A stretch of DNA of 5,777 bases from Actinomycetota bacterium (GCA_005883885.1 VAYF01000224.1:1-5777); one strand, 5' to 3'; positions 1 to 5,575 are shown, numbered from the stretch's first letter. Translations and numbers: made by a program. Notes: a model not told the origin generated them from the letters alone.

Positions 1-699
1 GTTCCAGGAAGAACCGGCGTCGTCGCTGCGGTACACGCTCCCGTGGAACTGCATGAAGAGTCGTTCGGGCGCCGCCGGCGCTCGGTGCAGGTTGTGGACG
101 CAGAGTGTGTTCGTCCCCGCTCGAGCCTCCTCCGGCAGGTACCTCGGAACGAGCCCGGTGTACCCGGTCGTCCATGAGCCGCCGCCGTCCTCCGTCAGCC
201 ACACACCGGCCGCGGACACCCCGATCGCCAGCCGCTGCGGATCACCCGGCCACGGGCAGATCGAATGCAACGCGAGCCCGCCGAACCCCGGCTGCCAGTC
301 GCCGGCGATCCGCTCTTTCCACAGCGGCTCGTTCAAGCTCCAGGACGCTCCTCCGTCCGTGCTCACGAACAACGCGGCAGGGGCGACCCCGGCGTACAAC
401 ACCCCGTCGGCCTCGCCGGGGGTGATGACCCAGATCCGGTCGACGGAGGTGTCCGTGCCTTCCGGGAACGCCGGACCCTTCGCGGCTTGCCACTCGCCGA
501 GGGGATCGTCGGTCCACATCACCCGCGGCCCGAAGAAGCCGCTGGTCACGCTCGCGAAGTAGCGGCCCGTCCGAGGGTCGCGGATCGCGAACTCGACGAC
601 GTCGCCCTCGAACGCGCGCGTCGCCACCGCGAACGCGCCCGGTTCGTCACCTCGCAGAACGAACAGCCCCTTCTTCGTTCCCACCAACAGCTCGCGCAT
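1..699 (-). CDS. BNR/Asp-box beta-propeller protein, C-terminus cut by window edge
   Basis: This open frame of 233 codons starts at the ATG at 699 and runs off the left edge with no stop, so the C-terminus is missing. The protein begins MRELLVGTKKGLF, with no signal peptide or membrane segment, so it is predicted to be cytoplasmic. Three Asp-boxes (S/T-x-D-x-G-x-x-W) are visible: STDGGASW at residues 113-120, TEDGGGSW at 169-176 and SDDAGSSW at 225-232. Their Asp residues are exactly 56 residues apart. A degenerate copy (MWTDDPLGEW) lies at 61-70. These repeats define the BNR/sialidase-like/VPS10-like propeller superfamily. Such proteins are often labelled exo-alpha-sialidase, but I see no sialidase catalytic residues and no export signal, so a glycosidase role is not supported. 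The gene starts 3 bases after the MoaD-like gene, with AGGGGGG at 715-709 as likely ribosome binding site, so the two are probably translated together. Family call is confident; function is unknown. Confidence 0.88.
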   Translation of the reverse strand, partial: MRELLVGTKKGLFVLRGDEPGAFAVATRAFEGDVVEFAIRDPRTGRYFASVTSGFFGPRVMWTDDPLGEWQAAKGPAFPEGTDTSVDRIWVITPGEADGVLYAGVAPAALFVSTDGGASWSLNEPLWKERIAGDWQPGFGGLALHSICPWPGDPQRLAIGVSAAGVWLTEDGGGSWTTGYTGLVPRYLPEEARAGTNTLCVHNLHRAPAAPERLFMQFHGSVYRSDDAGSSWN

Positions 700-702
700 G
701 CC

Positions 703-966
703 TCATGACCCCCCTGTGATGGATGCGAGGACGTGGATCGTGTCATCCGGGCCGACCTTGGCGTCTTCCCGGACACGTTCGCCGTTGAGGAAGACGTTGA
801 CGTGCTGGCGAACCCGGCCCTGGTCGTCAAGCACCCACCCCGACGTCTTGGGCCAGGACGATTCCAGGGAGCGGATCACCGCACGGACATCGGCGCCCTC
901 GAGCCGCAACTGATGGTTCCCTCCTGCGAGGTCCTTCAGCGGTGCGCGGAGGATGACGACGGACAT
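703..966 (-). CDS. MoaD/ThiS-like ubiquitin-fold sulfur-carrier protein
   Basis: The product is an 87-residue protein, the usual size for MoaD/ThiS. Family features seen are an N-terminal strand (MSVVILRAPL), the segment VNVFLNGERVRE at 56-67, VGPDDTIHVLASITGG at 71-86 (the usual acidic turn, then a hydrophobic strand leading to the tail), and a C-terminal Gly85-Gly86 followed by one extra Ser87. MoaD/ThiS/CysO proteins are adenylated at a terminal Gly-Gly by an E1-like enzyme and carry sulfur as a thiocarboxylate, for molybdopterin, thiamine, cysteine or similar pathways. Which pathway applies here cannot be told: no moaE, thiG, E1-like or JAMM protease gene is in view. The ATG at 966 is preferred because the frame upstream of it overlaps the end of the M15 gene and looks non-coding; its ribosome binding site is weak. 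It lies 26 bases after the M15 gene and 3 bases before the BNR gene, suggesting an operon and a functional partnership with the latter. Confidence 0.9.
   Translation of the reverse strand: MSVVILRAPLKDLAGGNHQLRLEGADVRAVIRSLESSWPKTSGWVLDDQGRVRQHVNVFLNGERVREDAKVGPDDTIHVLASITGGS
709..715 (-). promoter_or_regulatory. Ribosome binding site of the BNR gene, inside the MoaD-like gene
   Basis: On the minus strand AGGGGGG lies 9 bases before the ATG at 699. The six G bases are also the two Gly codons (GGG GGG) near the C-terminus of the upstream MoaD-like protein, so one stretch serves both coding and initiation. It supports ATG 699 as the start. The ATG at 706, overlapping the upstream stop codon, is in another frame. 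Confidence 0.6.
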
Positions 967-992
967 CGGTGCGAGCCTATCGCGAGGCGCCG

Positions 993-2237
993 TCACGCGT
1001 TCGAGGCCGGCGGTGTCCGGTACTCGAAGTGCATCCCGTCCGGGATCAGGAATCTCCCGCCCCAGTCGAACCCCCAGCGCTCGAAGATCTTCACGACCCC
1101 CCGGTTCATCGTGGGTGTCGAGCCGTACGGGTTCTCGGGCGCGTTGATGTCGATCGCGGCCCCGTACGCATGGTTCGAGGGCGGTGCGGCCGTCGACCGC
1201 GCCACCGTCCTGGCCGCGTAGCAACCGGAATAGACGTGGATCGCTCCTCCCAACCCCGCCGCCTCGACATCGGTGAGGGCGCCGATCAATGCGGGGAACA
1301 GCTGCACGTTGCAGGTGACCGCGCCCAGCAGCGGCACGGTCCGCGTCTGGATGTGCGCGTCATACCACGCGGGATCCATGTTCAGGTACGCGGGGTCGTC
1401 GCTCCGTGGGTACGCGTCGAACTCGCCGAAGACCTTCTTGATCAGGACCGGTGGGTCCACGCCCGACGCCACGCGCACGAACTGCGTCCCACCGGGCGGG
1501 ACCGTACGGAGGTAGCTGTCCGGTGGCAGCAGCGATCGAACCTCGTTCGTGAAGCGGGAGAGCGTCATGCCCGGGTCGGCGAACGCCAGGAGGTAGCGCT
1601 CGTCCGTGATCCCCAGGCGCCGTCCGACGTCGCGGTTCACGAGCACCTCCGACCAGCCGACGACGTCATCCGGGGCGACGGCCCCGACCTGGACGGTGAC
1701 GTCGCCGAAGGAGAGCGAACCACCCGGGCCGAGCCGGCGGAGCTCCGCCGAGGTCTGACCGAGTACCGCATCGCCCTTGCGGAGGGCCGTCACGATCGCA
1801 TCGCGTTGGTCATCCGGGAGGAACGGGGCGTATCCGGTCGGGTCGACGGCGAATGCGTCGAGCGGGATCTCGTACGGAGGCGTCGGCTGGTCGACGAGGT
1901 TGCCGCTCGCGTCGTGCGAGGAGGTCATCCACCTCGTATCGCCCGCGACGACGACGGTCTGGGTGAGCCCGTCCACGCTGCGGATCTGGTTCCGGAACGT
2001 CGCGGGGAACCCGCCGGACATCCAGGCGAGCCATGCTGGGACCGTCTGCGTCGAGCTCGCAGGCGAGACGGCGGGTGAACCCGTGCTCGTGGCAGCCGGG
2101 GCCGTCCGCGGAGGCGCGGCGAGCTGACCGCTCGTGCCCTTCGGCCAGAGGATCACGATGAGCGCCAGGACGGAGACGCTCATCAGCGCGGTGAACGTCC
2201 GCCTGCGACGCGCCTGCGCGCGCGTGATCCGGGTCAT
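993..2237 (-). CDS. Membrane-anchored M15-family D-Ala-D-Ala carboxypeptidase-like protein
   Basis: The product has 414 residues. An Arg-rich N-terminus (residues 4-13) is followed by one hydrophobic segment at about 15-31, a signal anchor or uncleaved signal placing the rest outside the membrane. A Pro/Ala/Ser/Thr linker covers about 38-68. The C-terminal 115 residues form an M15/VanY-type zinc peptidase domain: SNHAYGAAID (354-363) supplies ligands His356 and Asp363, and DGMHFEY contains His403 in the typical HxE-like context (HFE). Cys309 and Cys339 bracket the start of this domain and could form a disulfide. Known M15 enzymes cleave D-Ala-D-Ala or other peptidoglycan stem-peptide bonds, so a wall-remodelling role outside the membrane is likely. 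Residues about 94-270 are not part of the M15 fold; VLGQTSAELRRLG and the following strands resemble the extracytoplasmic domain of FtsX/MacB permeases (low certainty). The ATG at 2237 has no clear ribosome binding site. The 93-base gap to the upstream SMP-30-like gene (2238-2330) holds only a small hairpin. Confidence 0.9.
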   Translation of the reverse strand: MTRITRAQARRRRTFTALMSVSVLALIVILWPKGTSGQLAAPPRTAPAATSTGSPAVSPASSTQTVPAWLAWMSGGFPATFRNQIRSVDGLTQTVVVAGDTRWMTSSHDASGNLVDQPTPPYEIPLDAFAVDPTGYAPFLPDDQRDAIVTALRKGDAVLGQTSAELRRLGPGGSLSFGDVTVQVGAVAPDDVVGWSEVLVNRDVGRRLGITDERYLLAFADPGMTLSRFTNEVRSLLPPDSYLRTVPPGGTQFVRVASGVDPPVLIKKVFGEFDAYPRSDDPAYLNMDPAWYDAHIQTRTVPLLGAVTCNVQLFPALIGALTDVEAAGLGGAIHVYSGCYAARTVARSTAAPPSNHAYGAAIDINAPENPYGSTPTMNRGVVKIFERWGFDWGGRFLIPDGMHFEYRTPPASNA

Positions 2238-2243
2238 CGGTTT

Positions 2244-2260
2244 ACGAGGCTACGACTCGT
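2244..2260 (-). repeat. Small hairpin just upstream of the M15 gene start
   Basis: On the minus strand ACGAG-TCGTAGC-CTCGT forms a 5-bp stem with a 7-base loop, ending 6 bases before the ATG at 2237. It occupies the place where a Shine-Dalgarno sequence would be, and none is seen. It may be chance, or it may modulate initiation. Confidence 0.3.
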
Positions 2261-2330
2261 GAGCCACAGGACGCGGAGCAACCTCCCGTGATCCCGGGCC
2301 TCGCGGACGTGTGGATGTTCGTCGTTCGTT

Positions 2331-3323
2331 CTATGGAACCGGGAACCCCGGCACTCCTGCAGCGAGCCAGAAGACCCCCGGTCCGGGGCCCGGCGGCAGC
2401 CCGAAGAGTTCCCCGATGGAGAAGTTGACCCCGTACAGCTTGGTCCGCCCCCCGCGCGCAGTGCCGAAGGCGATGCTCGACGGGAAGTCCAGCGGATCTC
2501 CGCTCGCGACGACGTCGAGCGATCCGTCCGGGTGCACCTCGCCGATCGCGTTCTGGAGGTTCATCGCGATGAACGCGTCTCCGTGCACGTCCATCGCGAC
2601 GCCGTCCGGGTTGTCGCCCGGCGGCAGGCTGGTGAGAACGCTGATGGGACCGGGCTGGCCGCCGATCTTCGGGATCTGCAGCACGGAACGCCGCTCGGTG
2701 TTGGTAACGGTGAAGAGCCCGTTGCGGTACGCGATCCCGTTCGCGCCGAGGAAGAGCCCGAGGCTGCCGTCCCCGGTCAGCGCCGGATCCTGCAACCACA
2801 CCTGTGCGCTGCCGCCCCACGGGATCCGCCAGATCGCGCCGGTGAACGAGTCGGTGACGTACAGGTTCATCTGCTTGTCGAAAGCGAGGCCGTTCGGGAT
2901 CGCGATCGACTCGCTGCCGGGGAGCCGGGTCGCGTTCCCGGTCCCACGATCGAAGCGCCAGACCCCGACGGCATCGGGGTTCGCCGACTGCACGGCCGCG
3001 TAGACGTTGCTGAAGACGTCCACCGCCAACCCGAGCATGCCGAAGTCACCCGGCTCGATGCCGTCGACGTGGCCGAACGGCTCCGGTTGGGTCGATCCGG
3101 GTGGGATCCTCCAGAGATCGCCGAGCGGTGAGACGCTGACGTAGATCCCGCCGACGCGGTCGACCGTCATGCCTTCCGTGTTCTGGCCGGCGGACTCGTC
3201 GAACGAGACGAGCATGTGGACCTCGGTTTGCGCCCGTGCCTGCGCGCCCATCGTGACGACGAGCAGGGACGCTGCGACCAACGAAGCCAGACCGCGGACG
3301 GGGTGAGCACGCATCACCGACAT
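2331..3323 (-). CDS. Secreted SMP-30/gluconolactonase-like (NHL-type) beta-propeller protein
   Basis: The product has 330 residues. A clear Sec signal peptide covers about residues 1-31 (MSVMRAHPVR, then a hydrophobic core), with cleavage probably after ARA before Gln32. The mature part shows repeated propeller strands: TEGMTVD (49-55), GLAVDVFSNVYAAV, PNGLAFDKQMNLYVTDS (143-159), ANGIAYRNGLFTVTN (194-208), NPDGVAMDVHGDAFIA (238-253) and PSSIAFG, consistent with six blades. The pattern matches the SMP-30/regucalcin/gluconolactonase family. By that match Glu50, Asn144, Asn195 and Asp240 sit where divalent-metal and substrate residues are expected, so the metal site may be intact. A lactonase or sugar-acid role is possible but unproven; it could equally be a non-catalytic NHL-type binding protein. 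The C-terminal 25 residues are Pro/Gly-rich and hydrophobic. The ATG at 3323 is chosen because GAGGGAGG lies 7 bases upstream; an ATG at 3314 is the alternative. Expression is probably from the promoter at 3360-3388. Confidence 0.87.
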   Translation of the reverse strand: MSVMRAHPVRGLASLVAASLLVVTMGAQARAQTEVHMLVSFDESAGQNTEGMTVDRVGGIYVSVSPLGDLWRIPPGSTQPEPFGHVDGIEPGDFGMLGLAVDVFSNVYAAVQSANPDAVGVWRFDRGTGNATRLPGSESIAIPNGLAFDKQMNLYVTDSFTGAIWRIPWGGSAQVWLQDPALTGDGSLGLFLGANGIAYRNGLFTVTNTERRSVLQIPKIGGQPGPISVLTSLPPGDNPDGVAMDVHGDAFIAMNLQNAIGEVHPDGSLDVVASGDPLDFPSSIAFGTARGGRTKLYGVNFSIGELFGLPPGPGPGVFWLAAGVPGFPVP

Positions 3324-3330
3324 GGTCTTC

Positions 3331-3338
3331 CCTCCCTC
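3331..3338 (-). promoter_or_regulatory. Strong ribosome binding site of the SMP-30-like gene
   Basis: GAGGGAGG on the minus strand lies 7 bases before the ATG at 3323. It is the best Shine-Dalgarno sequence in the window and fixes this start over the in-frame ATG at 3314. Confidence 0.8.
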
Positions 3339-3357
3339 GGGGGGTCATGGAGTTCCT

Positions 3358-3375
3358 CGACCCTACGAAGGGTCG
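3358..3375. promoter_or_regulatory. Palindrome over the -10 box, candidate operator
   Basis: CGACCCT-ACGA-AGGGTCG is a perfect 7-bp inverted repeat with a 4-base spacer. It covers the predicted -10 box of the leftward promoter, where a bound repressor would block RNA polymerase. No U-tract follows on either strand, so a terminator is unlikely. No regulator gene is visible nearby. Confidence 0.45.
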
Positions 3376-3388
3376 CGGGTTAGGGCAA
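3360..3388 (-). promoter_or_regulatory. Predicted housekeeping-type promoter for the leftward genes
   Basis: On the minus strand the -35 TTGCCC (3388-3383) and -10 TAGGGT (3365-3360) are separated by exactly 17 bases, a good fit to actinobacterial primary-sigma promoters. Transcription would begin near 3353, giving a leader of about 30 bases that contains the ribosome binding site at 3338-3331. The -10 box lies within the palindrome at 3358-3375. Confidence 0.55.
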
Positions 3389-3410
3389 GGGTGGGGAGGT
3401 GCTCGCTGGA

Positions 3411-3436
3411 GGAACGATTAGGACTCGGTTTGTTCC
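3411..3436. repeat. GGAAC/GTTCC inverted repeat in the divergent intergenic region
   Basis: GGAACGA (3411-3417) and TTGTTCC (3430-3436) can pair over 7 positions, with one G-U pair and a 12-base loop. Read on the plus strand, GGAAC followed 16 bases later by GTT also loosely resembles an ECF-sigma promoter. Neither reading is strong. Confidence 0.25.
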
Positions 3437-3466
3437 GTATGGGGGTTTCGTGACCTGCGCTGATCG

Positions 3467-3480
3467 GACGGCGCGCCGTC
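3467..3480. promoter_or_regulatory. 14-bp perfect palindrome, candidate operator of the kelch-YVTN gene
   Basis: GACGGCGCGCCGTC reads the same on both strands. It sits about 12 bases before the candidate -10 box at 3493-3498, in the -35 region where a regulator could act. GC-rich palindromes of this size can occur by chance in such DNA. Confidence 0.35.
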
Positions 3481-3492
3481 GCCACGTGCCAC

Positions 3493-3498
3493 TATCAT
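3493..3498 (+). promoter_or_regulatory. Candidate -10 box for the kelch-YVTN gene
   Basis: TATCAT fits a -10 hexamer, but no good -35 is seen at 17-18 bases upstream, where the palindrome at 3467-3480 lies. Transcription would start near 3505-3506, inside the extended reading frame of the lipoprotein. That would leave almost no leader if translation begins upstream of 3563. Confidence 0.35.
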
Positions 3499-3562
3499 CC
3501 GCGCCATCGATCCTGCAGGTTCGTCGTGGTTCCGCCCGCGAACGAGTCATCGGTCGCTCGTC

Positions 3563-5575
3563 GTGCTGATGGCGCTCGGGGTTGCGTGCACCGGCGCCGC
3601 CTCCGGGATGTCGGGCTCCCCGACCGCTGGCCCCTCGACCTCGCACGGATCAACCGCTCCAACCACGGCACCGGAGGCCGACGCCCTCGCGGTCAGGTCG
3701 GCCGGCTACGGTCTGATCGCGCCGATCCAGCGGAGCGTCGCGGTCTGGGATGGGGGCGTGATCTACATCGCCGGTGGGCTCGATGCCGCGAACACCACCG
3801 TGGGTGGGGTCTTCTCGATGAACCCGACCTCGGGGCATCTGACCTCGCTCGGTTCCCTCGCTCGGCCCGTGCACGATGCCGCGGCGGCCATGATCTCGGG
3901 CAAGCTCTTCGTCTTCGCCGGCGGCGAGGGTGCAGGGAGCGACGCCGTGCAGGCCTTCGATCCGGCGACCGGAACGGGTTCGGTCGTCGGCCACCTGCCG
4001 GTCGCCCTTTCGGATCTGGCCGCGGCGCAGATCGACAACGTCACCTATTTGGTTGGCGGCTACGACGGCACGCGGCCGCGTCCGGAGATCTACGCGACGA
4101 CGGACGGAACGACGTTCTCGACGGTCGGACATCTCCCCGTCGGGCTGCGCTACCCGGCGGTGACTCAGGTCGGAGGACGGCTCGTGATCGCGGGGGGGCT
4201 CGCATCGAGCGGCCCCGTCAACGACGTATACACGTTCGATCCGAGCTCGGGAACGACGACGTTGACGGCGCATCTCCCGGCCCCCGTCGCGCACGCGGCC
4301 GCGTTCACCCTCGGCGGGAGGATCTACGTCGTCGGCGGCCGCGACGCAGCCGATACGGCGCTCGCGAGGGCGAGCGAGATCGACCCGACCACCGGGCACG
4401 TCGAGGCGGAGCCACCGCTGGGACAGCCCGTCGCCGACGCCGCGGTCGCGGCCGGCCGCCGAACGTTGTTGATCGGCGGCTGGAACACCTCGACGTCGAG
4501 CAAGGTGCTCCTCGCGTCTCTGCGCGCCGAGACCGCGACGCCAGTGTCCCAGGGCAACCCTGTCTCGGCCTCGCACGGGGGCGGCGGCAACGTCTACGCC
4601 GCGATCGATTCGAAGCGGTTGCGCCCATCCGTGGTGAACGACCCGACCTTCGTCTACGTGCCGAACGGCGTGCCCGGGACGGTCGAGGTGATCGATCCGA
4701 AGACCTTCCGCATCGTGCGGAGGATCGATCTGGGATATCGATCGTTCCCCGAGCACGTGACCCCGTCGTGGAACATGCGCTGGCTCTACGTCGACGTCGA
4801 CGGGGCGAACGAGCTGGCCGTGATCGACCCGCGCACGGGCAAGCTGACCCGGATCATCCACGGGGTCGAGCACCCGTACAACCTGTACTTCACGCCCGAC
4901 GGGTCGAAGGCGATCGACGTCGCGGAGTACTACGACCGTCTGGATTTCATGGATCCGCACACGTGGAAGCTGATCAAGCCGCTCACGATGCCGTGTAACG
5001 GACCCGACCACTTGGACTTCTCGGCGGACGGCTCCTACCTGTTGATCGGCTGCGAGTTCGACGGAACGGTCGTGAAGGTCGCTCTCAAGACGATGACGGT
5101 CGTGGGAACGATCCACGTGGGTGGCCTCCCCGTCGACGTCAAGCTCTCACCGAACGGCAACGTCTTCTTCGTCGCGAACCAGGGGCTCGGCGGCGTCTCG
5201 GTCGTCGACCCCGTGACCATGAAGGTGCGCGGCTTCATCCCGACGGGCAACGGCGCCCATGGGATGGCCGTCAGCCGGGATACGACGAAGCTGTACGTGA
5301 CGAACCGGCTCGCCGGGACGATCTCCGTGATCGACTTCTCCACGCGCAAGGTCGTGAACACGTGGAACGTCGGCGGGAGCCCCGACATGGTGCAGGTCAG
5401 CCCGAACGGATCGCAGATCTGGGTCTCGAACCGCTACGGCACGACGGTCGAGGCGATCTCCACGGCCGACGGACACGTGATCCGTCGGATCGAGGTCGGA
5501 GGCGACCCCCACGGCCTGGCGTACTTCCCGCAGCCGGGTCGGTTCAGCCTCGGTCACAACGGCGTCTATCGCTGA
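3563..5575 (+). CDS. Kelch plus YVTN double beta-propeller lipoprotein
   Basis: From the GTG at 3563 the product has 670 residues. The N-terminus MLMALGVAC fits a lipobox with Cys9 as the lipidated residue, followed by a Gly/Ser/Thr/Pro linker to about residue 40; it is probably anchored to the outer face of the membrane. Residues about 50-310 hold six kelch blades, each with a Gly-Gly pair (71-72, 120-121, 165-166, 211-212, 258-259, 305-306) and FDP/IDP-type turns. A Gly/Ser-rich linker (about 325-358) leads to seven YVTN blades at about 360-658, for example KLYVTNRLAGTISVID and QIWVSNRYGTTVEAIS. Cys478 and Cys497 may pair. Both propeller types are usually binding platforms; no catalytic site is evident. 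The start is doubtful: no ribosome binding site precedes 3563, and the frame is open back to 3464, adding RPRTSHR, a fitting charged n-region, directly before the hydrophobic core. No ATG, GTG or TTG occurs in that extension. The gene is divergent from the SMP-30-like gene. Confidence 0.9.
   Translation: MLMALGVACTGAASGMSGSPTAGPSTSHGSTAPTTAPEADALAVRSAGYGLIAPIQRSVAVWDGGVIYIAGGLDAANTTVGGVFSMNPTSGHLTSLGSLARPVHDAAAAMISGKLFVFAGGEGAGSDAVQAFDPATGTGSVVGHLPVALSDLAAAQIDNVTYLVGGYDGTRPRPEIYATTDGTTFSTVGHLPVGLRYPAVTQVGGRLVIAGGLASSGPVNDVYTFDPSSGTTTLTAHLPAPVAHAAAFTLGGRIYVVGGRDAADTALARASEIDPTTGHVEAEPPLGQPVADAAVAAGRRTLLIGGWNTSTSSKVLLASLRAETATPVSQGNPVSASHGGGGNVYAAIDSKRLRPSVVNDPTFVYVPNGVPGTVEVIDPKTFRIVRRIDLGYRSFPEHVTPSWNMRWLYVDVDGANELAVIDPRTGKLTRIIHGVEHPYNLYFTPDGSKAIDVAEYYDRLDFMDPHTWKLIKPLTMPCNGPDHLDFSADGSYLLIGCEFDGTVVKVALKTMTVVGTIHVGGLPVDVKLSPNGNVFFVANQGLGGVSVVDPVTMKVRGFIPTGNGAHGMAVSRDTTKLYVTNRLAGTISVIDFSTRKVVNTWNVGGSPDMVQVSPNGSQIWVSNRYGTTVEAISTADGHVIRRIEVGGDPHGLAYFPQPGRFSLGHNGVYR

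Noticed and set aside
1..699. BNR protein as a true secreted sialidase
   Set aside because: There is no signal peptide and no recognisable catalytic residues in the visible part; Asp-boxes alone do not indicate the activity.
703..1224. MoaD-like gene with an 86-residue N-terminal extension
   Set aside because: The extension overlaps the M15 active-site coding region in another frame and has no domain features. The family length fits the ATG at 966.
969..2078. Long plus-strand open frame of 369 codons opposite the M15 gene
   Set aside because: It is rich in Arg, Asp and Gly, shows no recognisable domain, and lies antisense to a clear M15 peptidase. It is a by-product of GC-rich codon use.
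2242..2820. Minus-strand open frame within the SMP-30-like gene
   Set aside because: It is Arg-rich without motifs, and the alternative frame has a signal peptide, a strong ribosome binding site and propeller repeats.
3358..3375. Palindrome as a bidirectional terminator
   Set aside because: It lies between divergent gene starts and has no U-tract on either side, so a regulatory role fits better.
3526..4998. Plus-strand open frame of 490 codons overlapping the kelch-YVTN gene
   Set aside because: It is highly Arg-rich with no repeats or motifs, while the overlapping frame shows regular kelch and YVTN blades. I also checked whether it supplies the missing lipoprotein N-terminus, and it does not: its start is not hydrophobic.
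3650..5116. Minus-strand open frame of 488 codons antisense to the kelch-YVTN gene
   Set aside because: Its Arg/Asp/Val-rich, low-complexity composition is typical of an antisense shadow in GC-rich DNA.
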